This document shows positions 28,446 through 36,988 of a DNA stretch of 64,000 nt, one piece after another (position 1 is the stretch's first letter; each line of letters begins with the position of its first letter). Below the pieces are notes generated by a model, which saw only the letters and a program-made list of their open reading frames with translations, made no database searches and was not told where the DNA came from. Position numbers and translations under genes: made by a program. Origin of the DNA: CAVYVZ01 sp963772065. GTDB taxonomy: Bacteria > Acidobacteriota > Vicinamibacteria > Vicinamibacterales > UBA2999. The stretch spans positions 124,001-188,000 of the forward strand of contig CAVYVZ010000006.1 in the NCBI GenBank assembly GCA_963772065.1, in the 5' to 3' direction.

Positions 28446-28934
28446 CTATACGGCCGCAGGATCTCCCCTGCGCATTGCAACCTGCCCCGTTCTGACCATT
28501 TCCACGATTCCAAGCGGCTCGAGCCGGCCGATCACGGCGTCGACATGCGGCGGTTCGCCGGTGATCTCGACGGTCATCGTCCGGTCGCTGGTGTCCACGA
28601 TGTGCGCGCGCGTTTCGTCCACGATGCGCAACAGCGCCTGACGATCGCCGTTGCTGACCCCGACCTTCACGAGCGCGAGATCGCGCGAGATGCCCGGCTC
28701 GGCGCCGAGGTCGTCGACCTGCAGCACGTTCACGAGCTTGTACAGATATGCCGTCACGCGCTCCGCGCTGGCCTGGTCGCTGTCGATCACGATCGTCATG
28801 CGGGACACTCCGGGCTCGGAGGTGCGACCGACCGAGAGCGACTCGATGTTGAACGCGCGGCGCCGGAAGAGCGACGCGACGCGGTTCAGCACGCCCGGCT
28901 TGTCTTCGACGAGCGCCACGAGGGTGTGGTTCAT
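28446..28934 (-). CDS. ilvN: Acetolactate synthase regulatory subunit
   Basis: Small subunit that carries valine feedback control of acetolactate synthase. The N-terminal ACT domain reads MNHTLVALVEDKPGVLNRVA, FRRRAFNIESLSVG and SRMTIVIDSD. A second domain runs from about residue 80 (LALVKVGVSN to GLVEMVRTG-like GIVEMVRTGQVAMRRG). Length 162 residues. The start overlaps the ilvB stop by 4 bases (ATGA), so translation is coupled. It is followed after 10 bases by ilvC. Confidence 0.95.
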   Translation of the reverse strand: MNHTLVALVEDKPGVLNRVASLFRRRAFNIESLSVGRTSEPGVSRMTIVIDSDQASAERVTAYLYKLVNVLQVDDLGAEPGISRDLALVKVGVSNGDRQALLRIVDETRAHIVDTSDRTMTVEITGEPPHVDAVIGRLEPLGIVEMVRTGQVAMRRGDPAAV

Positions 28935-30645
28935 ATGAGGTCCGCCGCGGTTTCCGCGATCACCGACACCGGACGCCGGATCATCGCATGCAGATCGGCG
29001 CCGGCCGGCACCATCGGATACACGCTGTCCTCTTGTTCGACTCGGAAGTCGATCAGCACGGTGCCGTCGTTCTCGCGCGCCCGCGCGACGGTGTCGAGAA
29101 CCTGGCCTCGGTTCTCCACCCTGAAGCCCGCCAGGCCGTGCGCCTCGGCGATCTTCACGAAGTCCGGGCTGCGCAGCGGCGTGGCCGCGTAGCGGCGTTC
29201 GTAGAAGAACTCCTGCCACTGCCGCACCATGCCCAGGTAGCCGTTGTTGATGATCGCGACGTTCACCTTGACGCCTTCCTGCGCGGCGGTGGTGAGCTCG
29301 GCCTGCGTCATCTGGAAACCGCCATCCCCCACGATCGCCCACACCTCGGCGTCGGGCTTCGCGAGCTTGGCGCCAATCGCCGCCGGCAGGCCGAACCCCA
29401 TCGTCCCGAGCCCGCCGGACGTAATGAGCGATCTCGGCGACTCATGATGGTAGTACTGCGCCTCCCACATCTGATGCTGGCCGACATCGGTCACGACGAG
29501 CGCGTTGCCGTCGGTCGCGCGCCAGATGTCGTGGATCACGTGCGCCGCATAGAGATGCCCGCTGTCCGGCATCTTCTGGATGTCGCGCACCGCCGTGTCC
29601 CCCTTCATCGCGCCGATGTAGGCGATCCACGGCGCGTGGTCTGCGCGCTCGATGACGTCGAGCAGCTCGCGCAGCGTGTCGCGCAGGTCGCCGATGATCC
29701 CCACGTCGACCGGGACGTTCTTGTTGAGCTCCGACGGGTCGATGTCGATGTGAATCTTCTTCGCCTGGAGCGCGTAGGTGCGCGTGTTGCCAGTGACGCG
29801 GTCGTCGAATCGCATGCCGAACGCCAGGAGCAGGTCGGCCTCCTGAATCGCGTGATTCACCCACGCCTCGCCGTGCATGCCCATCATGCCGAGATTCAGC
29901 GGATGGCTCGCCGGCAGCGCCCCGATCCCGAGGAGCGTCAGCGCGACCGGCGTATCCGTGAGCTCGGCGAACTTCCGCAGCTCGTGTACGCCCCGCTCTG
30001 CAGCACACCCTGTCCTGCCAGGATCAGCGGCTTGCGCGCGCTGCGGATCAGATCGGCGGCCCGCTCCAGGCTCGCCGCCGTGGACGCGTGCCGCGATCGC
30101 TCCTTGCGCAGCTGAATCGGGCGTCCATCCCATTCCCAGTCGATGGAGGCCTGCTGCGCGTCCTTCGTGATGTCCACCAGCACCGGCCCCGGGCGCCCTG
30201 CCTGGGCGATGTACAGGGCCTCGCGGATCGCGGGCATGATGTCCTCGACGCGCGTCACGAGGTAGTTGTGCTTGGTGATCGGCAGCGTGATGCCCGTGAT
30301 GTCGGTCTCCTGGAAGGCGTCGTACCCAATCAGCCGGCTAGGCACCTGGCCGGTGATGCACACCATGGGCGACGAGTCCATCTGCGCCGTGGCGATGCCC
30401 GTGACGAGATTCGTGGCGCCCGGTCCCGACGTCGCGATGGCCACGCCGACGCCGCCGCCGGCCCGCGCATAGCCGTCGGCCATGTGCGTTGCCCCCTGCT
30501 CGTGACGGACCAGCACGTGCCGGATCGGATAGTCGAGCATCGCGTCGTAGGCGGGCAGGATCGCGCCGCCCGGGTACCCGAAAACGGTGCTGATGCCCTC
30601 GCGAACCAGGCATTCCCAGATGATCTGCGCCCCCGTGCGTTTCAC
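28931..30645 (-). CDS. ilvB: Acetolactate synthase catalytic subunit, one frameshift
   Basis: Thiamine-diphosphate enzyme for the first common step of branched-chain amino acid synthesis. The N-terminal domain has YPGGAILPAYDAML and the catalytic Glu in RHEQGATHMADGYAR. The C-terminal cofactor domain has GDGGFQMTQAEL followed by INNGYLGMVRQWQ. The frame breaks near 29995. VLQSG continues in another frame as GVHELRKFAELTDTPVALTL. Here a base is missing, most simply one G of a G-run (CCCC on the plus strand). The start is GTG at 30645, preceded by GGGAGGAT (KRTGAQIIWE); no in-frame ATG fits. First gene of the ilv operon, divergent from the LacI gene. Confidence 0.94.
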
Positions 30646-30691
30646 GGCATCCTCCCTCGAGGAGCATGGCGGAAAACGCCGATGCGAGTCA

Positions 30692-30820
30692 AATTGATAC
30701 TTATTGGAAGAACATAATTGATATTTATTTACAAGGGAGGGCGGGCGGAAAAAGGGGGCGCGTTCCTGCCCGAGCGCGCCCCAAGGGATTTCGACTTCCC
30801 GGACGGAATTGATATATAAA
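30692..30820. promoter_or_regulatory. AT-rich divergent promoter region with three AATTGATA repeats
   Basis: The 246-base gap between ilvB (minus) and the LacI-family gene (plus) is markedly AT-rich for this genome. AATTGATACTTATT (30692-30705) and AATTGATATTTATT (30716-30729) are direct repeats 24 bases apart. A third, AATTGATATATAAA (30807-30820), contains a TATATAAA stretch that could serve as a -10 for the plus strand. The spacing suggests repeated sites on one face of the helix, for an ilv regulator not encoded here or for the adjacent LacI protein. Confidence 0.45.
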
Positions 30821-30834
30821 ACGCTCACGCCGAA

Positions 30835-30848
30835 GTAAACGGCTTTAC
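30835..30848. promoter_or_regulatory. Candidate LacI-family operator
   Basis: GTAAA-CGGC-TTTAC is an inverted repeat 43 bases before the LacI-family GTG, just downstream of the possible -10. The symmetric half-sites around a CG-rich centre resemble operators of this family. Autoregulation is inferred. Confidence 0.4.
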
Positions 30849-30891
30849 CGTTACAGCCGGCTTTTCGAGCCTCTCGACCCAAGGAGCGGAC

Positions 30892-31902
30892 GTGACCTCG
30901 ACCACGATGCGGCGGATTGCCCAGGAGCTCGGCGTGTCGGTGACGACGGTCTCGAAGGTCCTGAACGATCACGCCGACATTGGACCAGCAACGCGCGCCC
31001 GCGTCCTGGCCCGCGTCGAGGAGCTGGGTTATCAGCCCAATGCCGTCGCCCGCAGCCTGTCGCTGCGCCGCACGAACACGCTTGGCGTCGTGATCCCCGA
31101 CCTGATGCACTCCTTTTTCGTGGAGGTGATGAGCGGCATCGAGTCGGTCTCGAGCAGCCGGGGGTACGGCCTCTTGCTCTGCAGCTCTGGCGAAGACCCT
31201 CGAAAGGAGCGGCACGAGCTCGAGATGCTGCGCGCGCGGCAGGTCGACGGCATCGTCGTCGCCTCAGCCGACGCGGGGAACACGAATCTCCTGCGTCACA
31301 TCGCCGAACTGGGCACGGCCGTCGTCATGATCGACCGTGACGATCATCCCGAGCTCCCCTGCCATCGCGTGCTGACCGACGATCTCCTCGTGGGACGGCT
31401 CGCAACCGAACATCTGATCGGGCTGGGCCGGCGAGCCATTGCGCACCTGGCCGGTCCGCCCTTCGTTCATTCGAAGCGGCGGACGGAAGGCTATCGGAAG
31501 GCGCTCGCTGCGCATGGGTTTCCCGTGCGACCCGAGCTGCTCGTCGAATCAGGCTTCCTCGAGGTGGGCGGCTACGAGGCGATGAAGCGGCTTCTCGCGT
31601 CGAATATCGCGCTCGATGCCGTCTTCGCCGCAAACGACCCCGGCGCGATCGGAGCGATGAAGGCCATCTGGGAGGCCGGTCTTCGCGTGCCCGAGGACGT
31701 GGCCGTCGTCGGTGCCGGGGACGTCTGGCACAGCGATCTCCTGCGCGTGCCGCTGACGACTGTCGGCTGGTCGAAGGAAGAGATCGGAAAGCGGGCCGCG
31801 CAGCTCATCCTCGATCAGATCGGCGCGCATCCCGAGGGACCCTTTCAGCGCATCGTCGTCCCGCCGCGGCTCGTCGTGCGAAAATCCTGCGGCGCGCAGT
31901 GA
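30892..31902 (+). CDS. LacI-family transcriptional regulator
   Basis: Sugar-responsive repressor of 336 residues. The N-terminal helix-turn-helix reads MRRIAQELGVSVTTVSKVLN with the hinge helix NAVARSLSLRRT. The rest is a periplasmic-binding-protein fold (LGVVIPDLMHSFFVEVMSGI, GIVVASADAGN, DAVFAANDPGAIGAMKAI). The GTG at 30892 sits after AAGGAGCGGA; an internal ATG at 30907 would remove only five residues. Its stop overlaps the start of the mannonate dehydratase-like gene (GTGA), so it is probably the local regulator of the sugar-acid operon that follows. Confidence 0.93.
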   Translation: MTSTTMRRIAQELGVSVTTVSKVLNDHADIGPATRARVLARVEELGYQPNAVARSLSLRRTNTLGVVIPDLMHSFFVEVMSGIESVSSSRGYGLLLCSSGEDPRKERHELEMLRARQVDGIVVASADAGNTNLLRHIAELGTAVVMIDRDDHPELPCHRVLTDDLLVGRLATEHLIGLGRRAIAHLAGPPFVHSKRRTEGYRKALAAHGFPVRPELLVESGFLEVGGYEAMKRLLASNIALDAVFAANDPGAIGAMKAIWEAGLRVPEDVAVVGAGDVWHSDLLRVPLTTVGWSKEEIGKRAAQLILDQIGAHPEGPFQRIVVPPRLVVRKSCGAQ

Positions 31903-33109
31903 AGATCGTCAACGCGAAAGTCATTGTCTGTTCCCCGGGCCGCAACTTCGTCACGCTGAAAATCGAAACCGAGGACGGCCTCCACGGTCTCGGCGACGCC
32001 ACGCTGAACGGGCGTGAGCTGGCGGTCGCCTCCTATCTCACAGAGCACGTCGTTCCCCTGTTGATCGGTCGCGACGCGAGGCGCATCGAGGATACGTGGC
32101 AGGTACCTGTACAAGGGCGTGTACTGGCGGCGAGGTTCGGTCACGATGACGGCCATCAGCGCCGTGGACATGGCGCTCTGGGACATCCTCGGAAAGTCGG
32201 TGAACCGCCCCGTGTACGAGCTGCTCGGTGGCGCCTCGCGGGAATCGGTGCTCGTGTATGGCCACGCCAATGGCGCCACGGTCGACGACACGGTGGCCGC
32301 CGTCGGGCGCTTCGTGTCGCTCGGCTACAAAGCGATCCGCGCGCAGTGCGGGGTTCCCGGCCTCGCGCATACATACGGCGTGGGAGGCCGTGGTGCGGTC
32401 TACGAGCCGGCGGCAGCGGGTCTGCCGCAAGAAACAGTGTGGAGCACTGAACGGTACTCTGAACTTCGCCCCGACGCTGTTCGAACGTCTTCGCCAGGAG
32501 TTCGGTCCCGACATTCACCTGCTGCACGACGTCCACCACCGGCTGACGCCGATCGAAGCGGCGCGGCTGGGTAAGAGCCTCGAGCCGTACCATCTGTTCT
32601 GGATGGAGGATCCCGTACCGGCGGAGCTGCAGGAAGGCTTCCGACTGATCCGTCAGCACACCACGACGCCGATTGCCGTCGGCGAGGTATTCGATTCAAT
32701 CTACGACGCGCACCGGCTCATTCAGGAGCAGCTGATCGACTACATCCGGATGACCGTCGTCCACGGCGGTGGGATCAGTCACCTTCGGAAGGTCGCCAGC
32801 CTTGCCGAGCTGTATCACGTCCGAACCGGATGCCATGGCGCAACTGATCTGAGCCCCGTGTGCATGGCGGCGGCCCTGCACTTCGACCTCAACGTTCACA
32901 ACTTCGGTATCCAGGAGTACATGCCGCACACGGACGAGGCCTCTCGTGTCTTCCCTCACGCGTATGCATACGCCGACGGTGCGCTCCATCCGGGTAACAG
33001 CCCGGGCCTCGGGGTTGACATCGACGAGGCGCTCGCCGCGCAGTATCCTTACGACCGCGCGTACTTGCCGGTGGCTCGAAGGGACGACGGCACCGTGCAT
33101 AGTTGGTAG
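31899..33109 (+). CDS. manD: D-mannonate dehydratase / RspA-type enolase-superfamily enzyme, two frameshifts
   Basis: Mg-dependent acid-sugar dehydratase; the characterised relatives convert D-mannonate or D-gluconate to 2-keto-3-deoxygluconate. The text follows ManD throughout: VIVCSPGRNFVTLKIETEDG, LGDATLNGRELAVASYL, YLYKGVYWRRGSVTM, LLHDVHHRLTPIEAARLGK, FWMEDPVPAE, VGEVFDSI, VRTGCHGATDLSPVCMAAAL. Metal ligands are Asp in HDVHH, Glu in MEDP and Glu in VGEVF. Two single-base insertions break it, near 32102 (CAG-G-TAC) and near 32457 (TAC-T-CTG). Correcting both gives 402 residues. The GTG start overlaps the LacI stop. Substrate specificity within the RspA/ManD group cannot be read from sequence alone. 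Confidence 0.92.
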
Positions 33110-33120
33110 GAGGATTTGAA

Positions 33121-34671
33121 ATGAACCGCCGCGAGTTTCTTGCTGCAGTCGGAGCCGTGTCGGCGATCGGCCCGGACGTGCTGACCGCCAATCGCCTGCC
33201 GCCTACCGCCAAGATCACATTTGGTTATGCATCGATCACCTGGCAGGGCAACGACCGTCTGGCGATCGAGGACGTGGCCTCGTCCGGGTACCGCGGCATT
33301 CAGCTTCGCTCGAACATCTTGCCGGAGTTCGGCGATCGGCCCGCAGCGCTCAAGGAAATCCTCGACCGGCACGGGCTTGCGCTCGTGGCGCTCTCGAGCG
33401 GCAACATGCGGATCGACCCGGCTGTCGAGCGCGAAGATCTCGACGCGCACGTGAAAAAGGCGCGGTTCGTCCGTGCGCTCGGCGGGTCGTTCCTCCAGCT
33501 CACCGACGAGCGGCCGAAGCGCGCCGTGACCGCTGACGACTTCAAGCGCATGGGCCGGCTGCTCACCGAGCTGGGCAAACGCACGGCTGATTTCGGCGTC
33601 ACCGTCAGCTATCACAACCATATGAACAACCTCGGCGAGCGGCCCGAGGAAGTACGCGCTGTGCTCGATGCGGCGGACCCGAAGCTCGTGAAGCTGCAGC
33701 TGGATACCGCCCATTACCAGCAAGGCGGCGGCGATCCCGTGGCCGCGGTCCGCGAATACCGCGACCGGCTCTCCTTCCTGCACATCAAGGACCTGGAGGC
33801 ACCGGTCCCCGGCGCCACTGGAGATCTCTCGCGTTCGTATCGCTTCGTGGAGCTCGGGCGCGGCAAGGTCGACCTCAAGAAAGTCTTCGCGGCGCTCGAT
33901 GAGATCGGTTTCAGCGGATGGGCCGTCGTCGAGCTCGATCGCGTGCCCGATCCCGTCCGGACGCCGAAAGAGTCGGCCCTCATCAGCCGCTCCTACATCG
34001 AGAAGGATCTGGGGCGGAAGGTAGGTCCGCCGGCCATGACCATGGCCCCCGGCTGGACTCCGCTGTTCGACGGCAAGACGCTGAACGGATGGCGCGGCTA
34101 CAAGAAACCGGACGCCGCGGCCACACGATGGCGTGTCGAGCACGGGATGCTGACCGTGCCGCCGACCGACGGCCAGGATACGCGCGGCGCGCGCGATCTG
34201 ATCACGACGGCGACGTACGACCAGTTCGAGCTGGCGTTCGAGTGGCGCGTCGCGCCCGGTGGCAACAGCGGCGTCAAGTACTTCGTGCTCGAGGACATGG
34301 ATTCGGCGATCGGGCACGAGTACCAGATCATCGACGATGAGAAGCATCCCGATGCGCTCATCGGCCCCGAGCGTCAGACCGGATCGTTCTACGACGTGTT
34401 GACCGCGTCGAGCCGGCCGGTGCGTCCGATCGGCGAATTCAACGAAAGCCGGGTCGTCGTCAACGGAACGCGCGTCGAGCACTGGCTGAACGGCACGCGC
34501 GTGCTGCAGTACCAGCTCGAGACTCCGGCGCTGAAGGCCGCCGTGGCCGACAGCAAGTTCAAGGGCGTCGCGAGGTTCGGAACCCGTCAGAAAGGACACC
34601 TGCTGCTGCAGGATCACGGCGACCAGGTCTGGTTTCGAAACATCCGGATTCGGCAGGGTTCAGCCTCATAG
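33121..34671 (+). CDS. Fusion of sugar isomerase-like TIM barrel and DUF1080 domain, Tat-exported
   Basis: A 516-residue exported protein. The Tat signal starts MNRREFLAAVGAVSAIG. Residues about 30-300 form an AP-endonuclease-2/xylose-isomerase-like barrel (FGYASITWQGNDRLAIEDVA, SYHNHMNNLGERPEEV, LQLDTAHYQQGG, FLHIKDLEAP, GWAVVELDR) with candidate metal ligands His, Asp, His and Glu. Residues about 315-515 form a DUF1080 domain (GWTPLFDGKTLNGWRGYKKP, FELAFEWRVAPGGNSGVKYF, HEYQIIDDEKHPD, HWLNGTRVLQYQLE), a beta-jelly family that includes 3-keto-glycoside hydrolases. AGGAGG lies 7 bases before ATG 33121; an earlier in-frame start at 33103 is not needed. It sits between manD and a sugar dehydrogenase, so a role in periplasmic keto-sugar breakdown is inferred. 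Confidence 0.88.
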   Translation: MNRREFLAAVGAVSAIGPDVLTANRLPPTAKITFGYASITWQGNDRLAIEDVASSGYRGIQLRSNILPEFGDRPAALKEILDRHGLALVALSSGNMRIDPAVEREDLDAHVKKARFVRALGGSFLQLTDERPKRAVTADDFKRMGRLLTELGKRTADFGVTVSYHNHMNNLGERPEEVRAVLDAADPKLVKLQLDTAHYQQGGGDPVAAVREYRDRLSFLHIKDLEAPVPGATGDLSRSYRFVELGRGKVDLKKVFAALDEIGFSGWAVVELDRVPDPVRTPKESALISRSYIEKDLGRKVGPPAMTMAPGWTPLFDGKTLNGWRGYKKPDAAATRWRVEHGMLTVPPTDGQDTRGARDLITTATYDQFELAFEWRVAPGGNSGVKYFVLEDMDSAIGHEYQIIDDEKHPDALIGPERQTGSFYDVLTASSRPVRPIGEFNESRVVVNGTRVEHWLNGTRVLQYQLETPALKAAVADSKFKGVARFGTRQKGHLLLQDHGDQVWFRNIRIRQGSAS

Positions 34672-34679
34672 CGGCTGAC

Positions 34680-35693
34680 GTGCACATCGGTATCCTCGGC
34701 GCGGGCAACATCAGCGACACGCACGCTCGCGCCGCGGCCGCCATCCCGGGGATGACGGTCGCCGCGGTCTGTGGCGCCAATCCGGAGAAGACGGCGGCGC
34801 TTGCGCAGCGGCATGGCGCCACGCCGTACCGGGACCTGGAATCATTCCTCGCGCATCGGCCGATGGGCCTCGTGGCAATCGGGTCGCCGTCCGGCCTCCA
34901 CGCCGAGCAGGCGCTGGCGGCGGTCGGGCGCGGCCTGCATGTCATCGTCGAGAAGCCGCTGGATATCAACACGGATCGGATCGACCGGCTGATTGCGGCC
35001 GCCGACAGCGCGCGCGTGAAGATAGCGGTCTTCTTCCAGGATCGATTGAAGCCGGCGATGGTGGATCTCAAGGCTGCGCTGCGCGACGGCCGGCTTGGCG
35101 CTCCTGTTCTGGCCTCCGGCCGCGTGAAGTGGTATCGGCCGCCTGAGTACTACGGCCAGTCGCGGTGGCGCGGCACCTGGGCGCTCGACGGCGGCGGCGC
35201 GCTGATGAATCAGGGCATCCACACCGTCGATCTCCTGCTTTGGTTGCTCGGACCGGTTGCGCGCGTGCGTGCGGCGACCAGCACGCGGCTGCACACGATC
35301 GAGGTAGAAGACACGGCCGCTGCGATCCTCGAGTTCGAGAACGGCGCGCTCGGCGTCATCGAGGCGGCGACGTCGATCTATCCCGGTTACGCGCGCCGCG
35401 TCGAAGTCACCGGCACCGAAGGGACGATGGTGATCGAAGATGATCGCGTCATCCGCACCGACCTCCGATCATCGAGTGGCAGCGCCGTCACGGTCCCGCC
35501 GGCCGCCGAGAGCGCGGCCTCCCCGGTTGTGTCCGACGCTTCGGCCCATCAGCGGATCATCGAGGACTTCGTCCGCGGGATTGACAGCGGCGCTCCCCTG
35601 GCGTGCGATGCGCGCGAAGGCCGAAGGAGCGTCGCTGTCGTGCAGGCGATCTACGAAGCCGCGCGAACGGGGGCAGCAGTCGCCCCACGCTGA
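34680..35693 (+). CDS. Gfo/Idh/MocA-family sugar dehydrogenase
   Basis: Cytoplasmic NAD(P)-dependent dehydrogenase of 337 residues. The nucleotide-binding fold begins HIGILGAGNISDTHARAA. The conserved EKP motif (HVIVEKPLDIN, near residue 96) supplies the active-site Lys. The C-terminal beta-domain contains DGGGALMNQGIHTVDLLLW, where His and the preceding residues form the catalytic pocket. The GTG at 34680 starts 9 bases after the fusion gene, and no ATG is available nearby. Some family members oxidise the 3-OH of glycosides, which would match the DUF1080 partner. It ends the LacI-regulated operon. Confidence 0.92.
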   Translation: MHIGILGAGNISDTHARAAAAIPGMTVAAVCGANPEKTAALAQRHGATPYRDLESFLAHRPMGLVAIGSPSGLHAEQALAAVGRGLHVIVEKPLDINTDRIDRLIAAADSARVKIAVFFQDRLKPAMVDLKAALRDGRLGAPVLASGRVKWYRPPEYYGQSRWRGTWALDGGGALMNQGIHTVDLLLWLLGPVARVRAATSTRLHTIEVEDTAAAILEFENGALGVIEAATSIYPGYARRVEVTGTEGTMVIEDDRVIRTDLRSSSGSAVTVPPAAESAASPVVSDASAHQRIIEDFVRGIDSGAPLACDAREGRRSVAVVQAIYEAARTGAAVAPR

Positions 35694-35707
35694 GGGCTTC
35701 CGCACCC

Positions 35708-36073
35708 TCACATCTTGATGCTGAAGTGCGGATTCTGAATCAGGCCGATCACGTTGCCGAACGGATCGGCCAACGCCGCAACCTTGATGTCGCCGCCAAC
35801 ATCCTTGACGGGCTCACGCGGCTCGGCGCCGTGCGCGATCAGATGCGCGTGCACCGTCTCGATATCGGCCACACCCCAGTATGCGACCGCGTTGTTGCCG
35901 ACGCTCACCTCGCTGACGTCAGGATTGAGCCCGAGCTCGAACCCGCCGATTTCGAATCCTACGTAGAATGGTTCGTCGAAGTAGGGCGCGACGCCGAAGG
36001 CAGCGGTGTACCACGCTTTCGCTTTCGCAAGATCCGGTGCGTGATAGATCACGGTTCTGAGTCCCAGAAACAT
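35708..36073 (-). CDS. VOC/glyoxalase-fold protein
   Basis: A 121-residue member of the vicinal-oxygen-chelate superfamily. It holds the two beta-alpha-beta-beta-beta modules: LRTVIYHAPDLAKAKAWYTA to FELGLNP, and GVADIETVHAHLIAH to DPFGNVIGLIQNP. Metal ligands would be His in the first strand and Glu in GFELGL; the last-strand ligand position reads IGLIQ rather than xxE, so metal binding may be incomplete. The start ATG at 36073 has GAGGAGCCACC in front; the longer frame to 36118 is unsupported. It converges on the sugar operon. Confidence 0.85.
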   Translation of the reverse strand: MFLGLRTVIYHAPDLAKAKAWYTAAFGVAPYFDEPFYVGFEIGGFELGLNPDVSEVSVGNNAVAYWGVADIETVHAHLIAHGAEPREPVKDVGGDIKVAALADPFGNVIGLIQNPHFSIKM

Positions 36074-36279
36074 GGTGGCTCCTCGCGGGAGGCGACCGCG
36101 GCGTCGGCGTCGCAGCACACGTCTCCCGGTGCTCGCGTTGCCTACGTCCGCTGTCCTGCGAAGGGGATCGGCGGGTAGGGCCCTCCAGTTCGTGACCAGT
36201 TCGAGGACCCGCTAGGTACGCGGTCAGCATAGCACGGTAGGATGATCGAGAAGGCGCTCGGGTCGCGCGAGGAGGCGAG

Positions 36280-36588
36280 ATGTACGGGCTGATTGGAAAA
36301 ATGACGACGGTCCCCGGCAAGCGCGACGAGCTCATCGCGATTCTGCTCGAGGGGGTCGCCAACATGCCGGGATGTCTCAGCTACGTCGTCGCACAGGATC
36401 CCGGCAACGATGACGCCATCTGGATCACCGAGGCATGGGACAGGAAGGAGAGCCACGCAGCGTCGTTGTCGCTGCCTTCCGTGAAGGCCGCCATCGCGAA
36501 AGGCCGACCGCTGATCGCCGGCTTCAGCGACCATGTCATCACCACGCCGGTTGGTGGGCACGGGTTGATGACACCGGCGGTCCGATGA
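36280..36588 (+). CDS. Antibiotic biosynthesis monooxygenase-fold (ABM) protein
   Basis: A 102-residue dimeric alpha-beta ferredoxin-like protein of the ABM family (MYGLIGKMTTVPGKRDELIA, GCLSYVVAQDPGNDDAIWIT, EAWDRKESHAASL). Relatives include cofactor-free quinol monooxygenases such as YgiN and heme-degrading enzymes. AGGAGGCGAG precedes the ATG. The Trp/Arg pair in EAWDRKE fits the family. The next gene starts immediately after its stop. Confidence 0.85.
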   Translation: MYGLIGKMTTVPGKRDELIAILLEGVANMPGCLSYVVAQDPGNDDAIWITEAWDRKESHAASLSLPSVKAAIAKGRPLIAGFSDHVITTPVGGHGLMTPAVR

Positions 36589-36589
36589 G

Positions 36590-36970
36590 GTGACCGCTGT
36601 GCGCGCGAATGAGTTCCGCCGGATTGCGTTGGGCATGGAAGGAGCTGTCGAAGGCTCACACATGGGCCATCCTGACTTCCGCGTCAACAACCGGATCTTC
36701 GCGACGCTGCACCATGACGACGAGTTCGGCATGGTGGCGCTCACACCAGACCAGCAAGAACAGTTCATACGCGCTCATCCCGACGCGTTCGCACCCGAAA
36801 GCGGGGCATGGGGACGGGCTGGATCTACGAGGGTACGGCTCGCTTCCGTTCATGAGGAAACGCTGGGAGAAGCGGTGACGCTCGCCTGGCAGAACACTGT
36901 GAACAAGGGTGCGCCACGGCCGACACGCAAACGATCGGCGAAACCGGTTCGGCGATCAAAGAAGCGCTGA
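36590..36970 (+). CDS. MmcQ/YjbR-family protein
   Basis: A 126-residue protein of the MmcQ/YjbR DUF419 family, a DNA-binding-like fold of unclear function. Its features are FRRIALGMEGAVEGSHMGHP, FRVNNRIFATLHHDDEFGMV, and WGRAGSTRVRLASV. The C-terminus is strongly basic (RPTRKRSAKPVRRSKKR), which suggests nucleic-acid contact. The GTG at 36590 follows the ABM stop by one base. Confidence 0.85.
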   Translation: MTAVRANEFRRIALGMEGAVEGSHMGHPDFRVNNRIFATLHHDDEFGMVALTPDQQEQFIRAHPDAFAPESGAWGRAGSTRVRLASVHEETLGEAVTLAWQNTVNKGAPRPTRKRSAKPVRRSKKR

Positions 36971-36988
36971 GTGTAGAGCGGAGGACAT

